Both the position numbers and the translations under genes were made by a program. The notes under the pieces were generated by a model. It saw nothing but the letters and a program-made list of their open reading frames with translations. It made no database searches and was not told where the DNA came from. From positions 1-43,128 of the forward strand of contig JAEEQB010000042.1 of the NCBI GenBank assembly GCA_016285075.1: a DNA stretch of 43,128 nucleotides, in the 5' to 3' direction. Origin of the DNA: Prevotella sp. Lineage in GTDB: Bacteria; Bacteroidota; Bacteroidia; Bacteroidales; Bacteroidaceae. The number at the start of each line of letters is the position of its first letter. The first letter of the stretch is position 1. Shown here in pieces: positions 29,973 through 38,937 of this stretch.

Positions 29973-32096
29973 ATGAATGCGTGGCTCAAATATGGCAAGT
30001 GGATGGCATGTCTTTTGCTCCTGGTGGTATCAGTAACAGTTACTGCCCAGGAGAAGACCGTTGTTATTGAGCAGCTGAGAAAAGACATGTACCGGTTGTT
30101 TAACAAGCCTGATTCAATTCAGCAGTTCTATCAGGTCACTGACCAACTGATAGAGGTTTCAAAGCAAGCAAACAATGATGAGCTGCTCTATAAGGCATGG
30201 GGAAACCAAGCTATCATACTCTCGTCGAATGGAAACCGTGAACAGGCGCTGGAAATTATCAAGACCATGACGGATTATGCCCGTAAGAACGACAGCAAAT
30301 TCGGTCTTTTCGCATCCATGCAAGCCAATGCTCAAGTAGCAAGTGGCCTTAAGATGGAGGATCAGGCTGAAAAACTGCTCTTAAGCTGCATCAGCTATAA
30401 AGAACAATATCTGCCCCACCTCAATATTGCCCCCATTTACCTCGGCCTGGCAAAAATCTATCATAATAGGCATTTGAAGGATAAAGCTTTTGAAATGGCA
30501 GATAAAGCACTTCAGGAGCCAGACCTCATCCCAGAACATCGTATACAGGCTTTGACATTCAAGTGTATGATTGCTGCAATAGAAAAGGTTGATGTGGAAC
30601 AATTTAACCGCTATTATGCAGAACTTGATAAGGCAAGACAAGAGACAGGGATATACACGAACTTAGGTCGGAGAGTGGATGTCCATCATGCTGAACTAAA
30701 CGGGGACTTCGAGAAAATGCTGGTGTTGGCTCGGGGCTTGAAAAGCAAAATCGACCGATTGATAACAACTCATCTGGCTTACAGAAAGTTGGGACGATGG
30801 AGAGAAGCCTATTATACACATGTCGCTCTCAAGAAATATAGCGACTCCATCAATTCGTTAGAGGCACAGACGAATGCCCTTAACCAATCCCATGCCCTTG
30901 ATGCAGAACGAGCAGAGAACGAGGCCAAAGACCTGAAACTGAAGAACCAACAGCTGGAGTTGGAACATATCAGCGATGAACTTGCACAACGGCGCCTGGA
31001 GGAAGAGGCGCTGAACCTCACTTTGGAAAACCAGAGCATAGAACTCAGGAACCGCGACATAGAACTACAGAATGCTGCCGTAAAACTGGAAAACGACAGC
31101 CTGGACCGTTACAACAAAGACTTGCAACTGAGTGAGTGGGAATCAAAGATGGAAGCCCAGAAGCAATCAGAGCACGCACATCACGTGTTTATGGTCATGC
31201 TGGCCATCATCGCCGTACTGGTCATTTCTGCGCTGGGCTTTATCCTGTATCGCCGCAACAAGCACTCGAAGGAAATCGAATCGGCCTACGGCAAACTGGA
31301 AGATGCCTACAACCAGCTGGAAGAAACGACTACCGCCAAGGAACGCATTGAGAGCGAACTCCGCATTGCACGTGATATACAGATGGGGATGGTGCCACAT
31401 GAATTCAATGCATTCCCAAAGGAATTCGGTATCGACCTCTATGCCTCAATGACCCCGGCAAAGGAAGTGGGCGGAGATCTCTACGATTTCTTCTTGAAGG
31501 ACAAGAAGCTGTACGTCTGTGTGGGTGATGTCTCAGGCAAGGGTGTACCGGCCTCGATGACGATGGCTGTAGCCGTCAACCTGTTCCGCAGTGTAGCCAA
31601 GGAGGGCTTTAAGCCTGCTCAGATTGCCATGCGAATCAACGACACGCTCTCTGTCGATAATGAGAACAGCATCTTTGTCTCCATGTTCATAGCTGAGATA
31701 GACCTTGAAACAGGCCGTATGGATTTCTGTAATGCCGGCCATAACTCGCCTATCCTTGTCAACAACCGACAGAAGCCAGGCAGTCCCGATCGTGCTCACT
31801 ACATCAAAATGGAGTCAAATGCCGTTGCCGGACTTTGGCCTGAGCTGGAGTATGTAGGTGAGAGCATTGATAACATCAAAGGCTATACGCTACTTCTCTA
31901 TACCGATGGTTTGACTGAGGCAGAAAACGCAAAACTGGAGCAGCATGGCGAAGAACGCCTACTGGCATTGATGAGGAATGAAGAGTTTGTCAATGCTGAA
32001 TCTACCGTTGACAGGCTACTCGCTGATGTGGCTGACCATGTGGGTGGCGCCGATCAGAGTGATGACCTGACCATCCTTTGCCTCAGGATAAGCTGA
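29973..32096 (+). CDS. TPR / membrane-anchored SpoIIE-type (PP2C) phosphatase
   Basis: A 707-aa protein: signal peptide (ACLLLLVVSVTVTAQ), a TPR-like helical domain at about 30-290, a long coiled coil at 300-400 (repeated LENQSIELRNRDIELQNA type), one membrane helix near 405-425 (MLAIIAVLVISALGFILY), a second coiled stretch, and a SpoIIE/PP2C phosphatase domain from about 465 (ARDIQMGMVPHEF, KEVGGDLYDFF, VGDVSGKGVPAS, FCNAGHNSPIL, LLLYTDGLTEA). The TPR part is periplasmic and the phosphatase cytoplasmic. Such proteins dephosphorylate anti-sigma-factor antagonists; no partner is encoded next to it. Confidence 0.88.
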   Translation: MNAWLKYGKWMACLLLLVVSVTVTAQEKTVVIEQLRKDMYRLFNKPDSIQQFYQVTDQLIEVSKQANNDELLYKAWGNQAIILSSNGNREQALEIIKTMTDYARKNDSKFGLFASMQANAQVASGLKMEDQAEKLLLSCISYKEQYLPHLNIAPIYLGLAKIYHNRHLKDKAFEMADKALQEPDLIPEHRIQALTFKCMIAAIEKVDVEQFNRYYAELDKARQETGIYTNLGRRVDVHHAELNGDFEKMLVLARGLKSKIDRLITTHLAYRKLGRWREAYYTHVALKKYSDSINSLEAQTNALNQSHALDAERAENEAKDLKLKNQQLELEHISDELAQRRLEEEALNLTLENQSIELRNRDIELQNAAVKLENDSLDRYNKDLQLSEWESKMEAQKQSEHAHHVFMVMLAIIAVLVISALGFILYRRNKHSKEIESAYGKLEDAYNQLEETTTAKERIESELRIARDIQMGMVPHEFNAFPKEFGIDLYASMTPAKEVGGDLYDFFLKDKKLYVCVGDVSGKGVPASMTMAVAVNLFRSVAKEGFKPAQIAMRINDTLSVDNENSIFVSMFIAEIDLETGRMDFCNAGHNSPILVNNRQKPGSPDRAHYIKMESNAVAGLWPELEYVGESIDNIKGYTLLLYTDGLTEAENAKLEQHGEERLLALMRNEEFVNAESTVDRLLADVADHVGGADQSDDLTILCLRIS

Positions 32097-32120
32097 TCTA
32101 ACAAAGGAAGTGAACTAACG

Positions 32121-32248
32121 TAACTTAAGTTTCCCACCTTTTTTTTTATCAAGAATTAGAAAGATTTGTCGAAGACCCACTGACCGTAAGGGAGGTAATT
32201 AGAGGATTTCTCCTTTAGTAGTTTAGTAGAATTATAGGCAATTATAAG
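32121..32248. mobile_element. Rearranged copy of the TAACTCAAG-type MITE
   Basis: The left end (TAACTTAAGTTTCCCACC, then a T-run and the shared GTCGAAGACCCACTGACCG block) matches the element at 15038. The next part, GGATTTCTCCTTTAGTAG onwards, matches the inverse of that element's right interior, and the right end is missing. It is a defective or folded-back copy. Confidence 0.65.
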
Positions 32249-32302
32249 GGCGGAACGGGGTTAAGTTCGCACGTTCTTGTCTGCTTGGCAGCAGGTATAA
32301 GA

Positions 32303-32335
32303 AAAGGTGCAGATCCGCAATGAACCTGCACCTTT
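32303..32335. terminator. Bidirectional terminator hairpin
   Basis: AAAGGTGCAG (32303-32312) and CTGCACCTTT (32326-32335) form a perfect 10-bp stem with a 13-base loop in the convergent gap between the phosphatase and GH51 genes. A-rich and T-rich arm ends give a short U-run in either direction. Confidence 0.7.
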
Positions 32336-32354
32336 CCCAGTATAAATACCTATT

Positions 32355-34376
32355 TTATTTTTTTACCTTATATATACGGAAGGTCATGGCAGGAAGATTA
32401 TCGCTGAGTACAGCGTTTTTCTTACCGCTGCTGACAGTCAGCTTGCCTGATTGCGGAATGATCTTCTCCGGCTGGTCCAGAGTATTCTCGTCATCCAAAG
32501 ACCCGTTCCAATTCAATGTAAGAGTTTCTGCCGTTCTTTCTCCTTTGATTCCCTGAAGGTTGAGCCGTAAGGGCTGCGACTGCTTTGAGGTATTGACCAC
32601 CTTGATAATCACCTCACCCGTCTGTTTGTCGAAGACACTTGATGCAAACAGTCCGTCCTGACCTTCCTGTCCGGCAACGGGCTTACCTTGCATGGTCAAT
32701 GACAACACATTTGTGCCCTTGTTCATGGCAAACATCTGCTGGACATAATAGCTGACCGACTTGAAGGAACGCAGATTATCGAACCAAATGGCATCTGGCC
32801 GCCACTGCCAACCCTCTACATGAGCAAAGAGCGGGGCATAAGTGGCCATGTGGACAAGGTCAGCATTGCGCTCAATACCCGTCATGTGGGCAGCCTCATA
32901 GAGCGATGTCTCGAAATGGTTCCACTTCTTCCCACGTCCGTGGCAGGCATATTCTCCGGCAAACACACGCGGACCCTTCCTGTCGTAGCTGTCGTAACGC
33001 AGACCATGGCTCAGGAACCACTGCTCGTTGCGATAATAATGCTCGTCGTAGAGGTCTACCTTCAATTCCTTCATGCGTGGCTGCAAGAGGTCAAAGTCCC
33101 AGCCTTCGCTATTGGGTCCGGTGGTTCCGATGAGTTTCAGTGTGGGATACTTGGAACGGAGGGCATCGGAGAATTTCTTCAGACGCTCGGTAAATACGGG
33201 GCCGAAGCCTCCATGCTGCTCGTCATAGTCCCACTGCTCGTTGCCAACTCCCAGATACTTCAGGTTGAACGGCTCCGGATGACCCATATCGGCACGTACC
33301 TTGCCCCACTTAGAATCCACGGGACCATTGGCAAACTCTACGAGGTCGAGAGCATCCTGGATATAGTCATCCAGCTGGTCTACAGGCACATGAACACCGG
33401 GTTTCGTGGGGTCAGGGTTCTGGAACTGACAACTCAGTCCGCACGAGATCACTGGCAGTGCCTCGCATCCGAAGTCCTCACAAAGCTGGAAGAACTCGAA
33501 GAACCCCAGACCGTAGCTCTGATAATAATCGGGGAAGAAACGATGTCCGAAGGTATAGCGCCAGCGGTTCTCGTTCAAAGGACGGTTCTCAACCGGTCCC
33601 ACCGAGTTCTTCCACTGGTAACGGCTCTCCAGGTCGGTACCCTCTACAATGCAACCACCAGGAAACCTGAACACGCCCGGGTGCATGTCGGCCAAAGCCT
33701 GTGCCAAGTCCTTACGCATGCCGTTCTCACGTCCTTTCCAGGTGTCGGTGGGAAACAGCGAGACATGCTCCACGTCAGTGGTAGCCTTGTCGCCCTCGAG
33801 GAAGATACGTAATGCACCTTTAGGCTCAGTGACCGGAGACTTCAGCTCTGCCGTGTATTTCTTCCACTCCTTGCCGCTGACGTTGACTTTGGCAGTGGCG
33901 AAACGCTGATCCTCGCCCATGGTGTCGTTGTCGACGAAGCTAACTTCCAGGGTGGACTTTCCACCTTCGGGGCAACGGGCCCAGACACTGAATCTGTAGG
34001 TAGCACCTTTCTTCGTGGCAATGCCGAAGAATCCCTCGTTCTCGAGTCCCGTGAACTTGTCGCGGTGCCCTGAATAGGAAAGCCTCACATAATGAGGATT
34101 GCGTTCAAACGGTCCGTCATTCCGCACCTCAAACTTGCCGTAGGCTCGCCATCCCATCAACCGCTGGGGGAACTCGAACGAACGGTTCTTCACCATCTCT
34201 GCATAGAGTCCACCGTCTGCAGCATAGTTGATGTCTTCGAAGAAGATACCATACATCGTGCTCTGGACAGGAGCCCCCAGCTTTGTTGTTTTGACGTCAA
34301 TCACATGGTCGGCAGCCATCATATTCATAGCTGCCATGAATGCCATAGCACTCGTAAATAGTCGTAGTTTCATCAT
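32355..34376 (-). CDS. Alpha-L-arabinofuranosidase, GH51, secreted
   Basis: A 673-aa GH51 enzyme with a signal peptide (TSAMAFMAAMNMMAA). A carbohydrate-binding-like jelly roll lies at about 85-210 (EGFFGIATKKGATYRFSVWA). The TIM barrel follows: MHPGVFRFPGGCIVEG, the acid/base Glu in YLGVGNEQWDY (about 378), the nucleophile Glu in VFAGEYACHG (about 474). It releases arabinose from arabinoxylan or arabinan in the periplasm. It stands alone, without a SusC/SusD pair in the window. A TAATTTTG box lies at 34415-34408. Confidence 0.92.
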   Translation of the reverse strand: MMKLRLFTSAMAFMAAMNMMAADHVIDVKTTKLGAPVQSTMYGIFFEDINYAADGGLYAEMVKNRSFEFPQRLMGWRAYGKFEVRNDGPFERNPHYVRLSYSGHRDKFTGLENEGFFGIATKKGATYRFSVWARCPEGGKSTLEVSFVDNDTMGEDQRFATAKVNVSGKEWKKYTAELKSPVTEPKGALRIFLEGDKATTDVEHVSLFPTDTWKGRENGMRKDLAQALADMHPGVFRFPGGCIVEGTDLESRYQWKNSVGPVENRPLNENRWRYTFGHRFFPDYYQSYGLGFFEFFQLCEDFGCEALPVISCGLSCQFQNPDPTKPGVHVPVDQLDDYIQDALDLVEFANGPVDSKWGKVRADMGHPEPFNLKYLGVGNEQWDYDEQHGGFGPVFTERLKKFSDALRSKYPTLKLIGTTGPNSEGWDFDLLQPRMKELKVDLYDEHYYRNEQWFLSHGLRYDSYDRKGPRVFAGEYACHGRGKKWNHFETSLYEAAHMTGIERNADLVHMATYAPLFAHVEGWQWRPDAIWFDNLRSFKSVSYYVQQMFAMNKGTNVLSLTMQGKPVAGQEGQDGLFASSVFDKQTGEVIIKVVNTSKQSQPLRLNLQGIKGERTAETLTLNWNGSLDDENTLDQPEKIIPQSGKLTVSSGKKNAVLSDNLPAMTFRIYKVKK

Positions 34377-34515
34377 AAATTTTTAATGTGGTTAGTATCT
34401 TTCGATGCAAAATTAGTTAAAAATTCATGCAAATGCAAGCGTTTATCAAAGAAAGTTCGTATATTTGTAACAAATTAACGAACTAAGTGTATTTTCTAAT
34501 TTAATTTCTACCAAA

Positions 34516-34872
34516 ATGAAAACTATTTTAGTAGCAGAAGACAATGACAGCAACTTCATCCTGATGACCTACATCTTAAAGCGCAATTATCAGATCAGAC
34601 GCGCCAAAAACGGTCAAGAAGCCGTTGAAGAAGCAGACAAGGGCGATATCGATGCTGTGCTCATGGATCTGAAGATGCCCGTCATGGACGGTCTGGAGGC
34701 AACAAAGCTCATCAAGGAGAGACACCCCGACCTGCCCGTGATTGCCCTTACGGCCAATGCTTTCGACAGTGACCGCAAACTGGCTATGGAAGCTGGCTGC
34801 AATGCCTTCCTCTCCAAGCCTGTCAGTAGCGAACTGTGCTTGAAGACCATCGCCGAATTCTTGGGCGAGTAA
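34516..34872 (+). CDS. Stand-alone response regulator receiver protein
   Basis: A 118-aa CheY-like protein consisting of a receiver domain only. Acidic pocket EDN (residues 8-10), phosphoacceptor Asp51 (VLMDLKMPVMDG), Thr in IALTANAF and Lys in FLSKPVS are all present, so it is likely active. It resembles receivers that accept phosphate from hybrid histidine kinases; no kinase is nearby. TATATTTG at 34460-34467 is its likely -7 box, in the gap shared with the divergent GH51 gene. Confidence 0.88.
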   Translation: MKTILVAEDNDSNFILMTYILKRNYQIRRAKNGQEAVEEADKGDIDAVLMDLKMPVMDGLEATKLIKERHPDLPVIALTANAFDSDRKLAMEAGCNAFLSKPVSSELCLKTIAEFLGE

Positions 34873-34915
34873 ACCTTAACCACTAAACTCCTGCTTTACA
34901 GCACAACCTGACTAT

Positions 34916-34985
34916 CGGTTTACCGTAACTAAACTGTCGGTTTACCGTAACTAAACTGCCGGTTTACCGTGACTAAACTGCCGGG
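34916..34985. repeat. 22-bp tandem array (CGGTTTACCGTAACTAAACTG)
   Basis: Units start at 34916, 34938 and 34960, with a partial fourth at 34982; spacing is 22 bp. Each begins with the palindrome-like CGGTTTACCG. The array lies 44 bp after the response regulator gene and before a terminator hairpin. Confidence 0.85.
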
Positions 34986-35028
34986 GTACTTATGGTAAAA
35001 CTATTCACATGGAGGAGATGTATAAACA

Positions 35029-35057
35029 AAGCCGCTGTCCCAAACAGGCAGCGGCTT
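35029..35057. terminator. Bidirectional terminator hairpin
   Basis: AAGCCGCTG (35029-35037) and CAGCGGCTT (35049-35057) make a 9-bp GC-rich stem, followed by GTGTTTTCT on the plus strand and TTTGTTTATA on the minus strand. It separates the response regulator gene from the porin gene. Confidence 0.75.
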
Positions 35058-35084
35058 GTGTTTTCTATCAATCGTCTTGGTTCA

Positions 35085-36719
35085 TCAGAACGTATAGCCC
35101 AGAGTGAAGAGCAGCTGGTGGCGTTTGTTGCTGACATCAGCTGGTGAAGACACATTGGACTCGTTTGCGCCGAAGTCGTTAAACGTCACATCGGGCTGGA
35201 AGGGATAGAACTTACCGTTGGTGGTAGAGTACTGGTAGGCCAGGTCGAGCGACACTTTGCCCGTCTTGTAACCCAGACCACAGGTGATGCGGTTGGTAGA
35301 CTCCCAATTCACATAGTCAGTGGTTGATGAATACATGACACCGGGCGAATTGAGCAACATGTCACGCACGCCGTCTTTCTCATACATGGGCGACACATAG
35401 TTGTAACCCAGGCGCACGGCCATGCAGGGATCGGGCTTCAGCTCAGCACCAACTTTCAGGGTGGTAACACCCTTCAGGCTGCGGTCGATGTTGTCCTTCA
35501 TGGCACGGTCGCTGAACGAGCCCTCATCGCCATAGTAGTCATAGTATCCGTCGTTGATACGTACATCGGTACAGGTATAGTCGGAATAGTCGAGTGATGC
35601 ACCCACAGCGAGCATGGTGTTGAAAGTAGTACCTGCGCTGAGTCCGAACTTCCAAGGAGTATAGAGCTTGAAGTCGTAAGACTCGCCGTTCTCGCCCTTA
35701 TCAAAGCTACCCACTGCCGACTGGTTGAACAGGACAGAGGAGTTGGACGAGGTAAGCTTATACCAGGTGGGAGTGCTGACAGAGACGCCAATGCGGAAGG
35801 GCGAATACTCTACCGGACGGAAAATAACGCCTGCCTTCACATCGTAGCCCGTACCTTCTATCTTACGCTCGTCGGCCAGGGTCATAATGCCAGCATCAGT
35901 GCCGTTGGCAAAAGACAGACCCTCGGTATACTCGCCATAGGCCTTGTAGTTGACATCGTGGATGCCGATGGTCAGACCCAGATAGACGCGGTCGTTGATG
36001 TTTCCGCTGAGATTGAAGTCGTACTCGCTGATCCATCCGCGATGAGCACGGTCGAAATTGTAGACATCAGCCTCCACATAGCCTATATCGGTGTACTCCT
36101 CGCCAGTCTGTGGGTCTCTGGCTTGCTCGGCATTCAAGGCATTCATGAGCAGATAATCCCACTGGGAATAGGTGTTGGCACGATAGTTACTGTTGTTATC
36201 CTCATAGCCCATTAGGTCGCCATCGTTGTTGAAGTCCACACTATAGCCACCATAGTCCACATTGCCACGCATGTGCTTGGCATAGGCCAGTTTGTTCATC
36301 GAGGCACGGCTCATGACATGATCGGCCACAGAGAGAATCTGGTCAAAGTTGCGGCTCTTGTGGTAGTTGAAACCAAAGTTGACAAACGACTGGATATCAG
36401 TGCGCGACGAATAGACGAATCCCACCTGATCGAAACTGAAGTTGGTCTTGCCGAGCTGGTCAAACTTCTTGACATCCTGCTGCGACACCACGCCGAGAGA
36501 AAAACTGGCAGTGCTGTGGCGGAAGAGGCCGATACCTGCGGGATTGGTACTGATGGTGGAGATGTCAGCACCTAGTGCGTCCATGGCACCACCCATGCCC
36601 ACATAGCGAGCCGTACCGTTCAGATCTTCAGTCATGATCTTGGCACCTTCGTAGGTGTCCTGGGCTGCAGCAGGCATCGCTCCTGCCACGGCCAATATGG
36701 CAATCAATAGCTTTTTCAT
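35085..36719 (-). CDS. Outer-membrane FadL/OmpP1-like beta-barrel protein
   Basis: A 544-aa protein: signal peptide (LLIAILAVAGAMPAAAQ), then NGTARYVGMGGAMDALGADI and ISTNPAGIGLFRHSTASFSL, the start of FadL/OMPP1 family transporters in Bacteroidota. Alternating strands follow up to the end LLFTLGYTF with the terminal Phe typical of barrels assembled by BamA. These barrels pass hydrophobic compounds through the outer membrane; the substrate is unknown. It lies 69 bases downstream of the Tyr/Gly-rich secreted protein gene on the same strand. Confidence 0.85.
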   Translation of the reverse strand: MKKLLIAILAVAGAMPAAAQDTYEGAKIMTEDLNGTARYVGMGGAMDALGADISTISTNPAGIGLFRHSTASFSLGVVSQQDVKKFDQLGKTNFSFDQVGFVYSSRTDIQSFVNFGFNYHKSRNFDQILSVADHVMSRASMNKLAYAKHMRGNVDYGGYSVDFNNDGDLMGYEDNNSNYRANTYSQWDYLLMNALNAEQARDPQTGEEYTDIGYVEADVYNFDRAHRGWISEYDFNLSGNINDRVYLGLTIGIHDVNYKAYGEYTEGLSFANGTDAGIMTLADERKIEGTGYDVKAGVIFRPVEYSPFRIGVSVSTPTWYKLTSSNSSVLFNQSAVGSFDKGENGESYDFKLYTPWKFGLSAGTTFNTMLAVGASLDYSDYTCTDVRINDGYYDYYGDEGSFSDRAMKDNIDRSLKGVTTLKVGAELKPDPCMAVRLGYNYVSPMYEKDGVRDMLLNSPGVMYSSTTDYVNWESTNRITCGLGYKTGKVSLDLAYQYSTTNGKFYPFQPDVTFNDFGANESNVSSPADVSNKRHQLLFTLGYTF

Positions 36720-36788
36720 AATTGGAAACCTTAATCGTTATACATTATATACATTATATATAAGAGACAGCATTAACATGTAAAACAC

Positions 36789-37712
36789 TTATCTGCGACC
36801 ACTCGAGCGGATTCCGCCGCCACCGCCGCCACCGCCGCCGGAGCTGCGTACGGCGCCACCGCCACCACCGCTGAAGCTTCCGCCTCCGCCAGAGGACGAT
36901 GAAGACGATACAGATGAAGAACGGGCACCACTGAAGTTACCTCCGCTATAGCTGCTGGAAGTGCTGGTATTACCACTGCGATTGATGGCAGTATGGCCGG
37001 AGACAGTGCGGGAACGTGCTGAAGAAGCACGGGCACCGCTGGCAACGGTCGAGGATGAGCCGGAAGCGCCACGATAGCCGGTGAAGTGGCCATGGGTGTT
37101 GCCATAGCGGCTGATGGATCCGCCTGTGCCTCCATTACGGTTATAGGAATAATAGCCGCCGGGACCACCGCCACCATAGTAGTAGCTGCCATAATAATAG
37201 GCAAAGGGCCATCCATAATAGCTGTAGCGATAGTAGTACGGGCTATAGAAACCATAGTACCAAGGATCGTACAGCGAACCATACCAAGGATAATAGAAAG
37301 GATCATACCATGTGTAGTTCGAGTAATACCATGGAGAAGACCAACCATACCAAGAGTCACGTCGGCCAGCATTATAGCCCTCCCAGAAAGAGTTGTTGGG
37401 CTCGTATTCCTCATAGCGCATCATGCGGCGGGTGAGATCGTAATCGGACGTAGAGTCAGGATACACACCCTGTACAGCAGAGAAGTCGATGATATCGCTA
37501 TCAGGGGGCAATGCCTGATAGTAGCTGCCCTGACGGTTGTACTCATCGACACTACGATTGGAACCAACATAATAGGTGCCACGTGAGGCACGAGCGGCTC
37601 TGGCCTTGTCAACAGCCGACTTCGAAGGAACGAAGTACATGTCATCGTTCTGCGCAAGCATCGAGAGCGGCAGGGCTCCCAGCATGAGCGACATCAAAAA
37701 CCACTTTTTCAT
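36789..37712 (-). CDS. Secreted Tyr/Trp- and Ser/Gly-rich protein
   Basis: A 307-aa exported protein (signal peptide KKWFLMSLMLGALPLSMLAQ). The middle (about 105-190) is very rich in Tyr, Trp and Gly (WYGWSSPWYYSNYTWYDPFY, then YYYGSYYYGGGGPGG). The last 110 residues are Ser/Gly/Arg-rich with poly-Gly runs. No catalytic domain is visible. Such proteins may form surface or matrix structures, which is inference. It precedes the FadL-type porin gene in the same direction. A TAATTTTG box is at 37765-37758. Confidence 0.7.
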   Translation of the reverse strand: MKKWFLMSLMLGALPLSMLAQNDDMYFVPSKSAVDKARAARASRGTYYVGSNRSVDEYNRQGSYYQALPPDSDIIDFSAVQGVYPDSTSDYDLTRRMMRYEEYEPNNSFWEGYNAGRRDSWYGWSSPWYYSNYTWYDPFYYPWYGSLYDPWYYGFYSPYYYRYSYYGWPFAYYYGSYYYGGGGPGGYYSYNRNGGTGGSISRYGNTHGHFTGYRGASGSSSTVASGARASSARSRTVSGHTAINRSGNTSTSSSYSGGNFSGARSSSVSSSSSSGGGGSFSGGGGGAVRSSGGGGGGGGGIRSSGRR

Positions 37713-37830
37713 ATCTGTTCTATTTAAAAGGTTTGACAATATATTTGATTCACGATGCAAAATTACTGCAAATTCTGATGCAAATTTAGGGAAAAACCCT
37801 AAACTATGATAGGTTTTTCCCTATTTTTTG

Positions 37831-37838
37831 TAATTTTG
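37831..37838 (+). promoter_or_regulatory. -7 element of prmA
   Basis: TAATTTTG fits TAnnTTTG, 21 bases before the prmA start codon. A T-rich -33 region is present, with no exact TTTG. Confidence 0.45.
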
Positions 37839-37858
37839 CACCATATTTTAACAAAGAT

Positions 37859-38761
37859 ATGAAATATTGCGAAGTAAATTTCTATATTCATTGCCCAGAA
37901 GCAATGAGAGACGATGCCCGAGACGTTGTCTCGGCACTGGCAGGCGAAGCCGGTTTCGAGACTTTCGAATATACGGAAGACGGAGGACTGAAAGGCTATG
38001 TACAGCAGGATCTCTTCAACGCTGACCTGCTTCACACCCTGCTAAGCAATGTTCCTTTTGAGGAGGTTACGGTAGACTATGACTACAGCGAAGCGGAAGA
38101 CCGCGACTGGAACGAACAGTGGGAGCAGGAAGGGTTTGAACCCATCATTGTCTCCTCGCCTACCCTAATGGAAAGAACGGACAGGCCATTCTGCTCCATC
38201 GTCATACACGACGGACGCCATCTGCCCGACACGTCGATTCCGGAAAGGCTTGCCATAGAGATCGATGCACACCTTGCTTTCGGCACAGGCACCCACGAAA
38301 CCACCCGGATGATGTGTCATGCGCTGATGGAACAGCCGCTGGACGGGAAAGAGGTTCTCGACTGCGGATGCGGTACTGGCATACTGGGCATCGTGGCCCT
38401 GAAGTCAGGAGCTGCACGATGTACAGCTTACGACATTGACGAGTGGAGTGTTGACAACACCCGCCACAATGCAGTTATCAACCACGTGGACGAACGGTTA
38501 GAGGCACTTCACGGCGATGCCTCGCTGCTCTGTAGCATGAATCAGCAGTTCGACGTCGTGATGGCCAACATCAACCGCAATATCCTGCTCAGTGACATGC
38601 CCCGTTTCTCCAGCGTCATGAAGCCCCAGGGAACATTGCTCCTAAGCGGGTTCTACAAAGAAGACATACCCATGCTGCAGGAGCGTGCACAGCAGTTGGG
38701 ACTGACCATTACAGGAACGAAAGAGGACAACGGTTGGTGCGCCCTCATACTGACTATGTAG
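37859..38761 (+). CDS. prmA: Ribosomal protein L11 methyltransferase
   Basis: A 300-aa PrmA. The N-terminal domain (YCEVNFYIHCPEAMRDDARD, DRDWNEQWEQEGFEPI) binds L11; the AdoMet domain has LAFGTGTHETTRMMC, the glycine loop VLDCGCGTGILGI near residue 165, and VMANINRNILL (the NPP-like NIN motif). It trimethylates residues of ribosomal protein L11. It lies just before the aromatic amino acid operon but has its own promoter. Confidence 0.92.
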   Translation: MKYCEVNFYIHCPEAMRDDARDVVSALAGEAGFETFEYTEDGGLKGYVQQDLFNADLLHTLLSNVPFEEVTVDYDYSEAEDRDWNEQWEQEGFEPIIVSSPTLMERTDRPFCSIVIHDGRHLPDTSIPERLAIEIDAHLAFGTGTHETTRMMCHALMEQPLDGKEVLDCGCGTGILGIVALKSGAARCTAYDIDEWSVDNTRHNAVINHVDERLEALHGDASLLCSMNQQFDVVMANINRNILLSDMPRFSSVMKPQGTLLLSGFYKEDIPMLQERAQQLGLTITGTKEDNGWCALILTM

Positions 38762-38799
38762 AAAAATGTAAGCAAAAGAAGCATTTTTATGGCAAATTA

Positions 38800-38831
38800 T
38801 TTGCAGGAACAAAAGAAAAGTTATAATTTTG
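38800..38831 (+). promoter_or_regulatory. Promoter of the aromatic amino acid operon
   Basis: TTTG (38800-38803) and TAATTTTG (38824-38831) are spaced by 20 bp, an excellent match to the -33/-7 pattern. Transcription should start at about 38838, some 22 bases before the leader peptide ATG. Confidence 0.75.
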
Positions 38832-38859
38832 CAGCCGAAATCAGCAAAAACAATAAAAG

Positions 38860-38937
38860 ATGACAAATATGAACGCTTACTTTTACGGCTATTACTTTTA
38901 CTTTGCAACGTATTGTGAAGCGGTCGGTCGTATGTAA
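38860..38937 (+). CDS. Phe/Tyr-rich leader peptide of the attenuator
   Basis: A 25-codon frame (ATG 38860, TAA 38935) with the run AYFYGYYFYFATY: nine Tyr or Phe codons within 13. This is the classic form of an amino acid biosynthesis leader. A second ATG at codon 4 is also possible. Slow translation at these codons when Phe-tRNA or Tyr-tRNA is short would keep region 2 (38915-38923) free. It lies between the promoter and pheA, ahead of a terminator hairpin. Confidence 0.85.
   Translation: MTNMNAYFYGYYFYFATYCEAVGRM

Noticed and set aside
32820..33812. 330-codon plus-strand frame opposite the GH51 gene
   Set aside because: Antisense shadow; the GH51 catalytic motifs on the other strand are intact.
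36773..37414. 213-codon minus-strand frame rich in Ile, Ala, Pro and Val
   Set aside because: It is the shifted-frame shadow of the low-complexity Tyr/Gly-rich gene; the frame is kept open by the repetitive codons, and no motif or start signal supports it.
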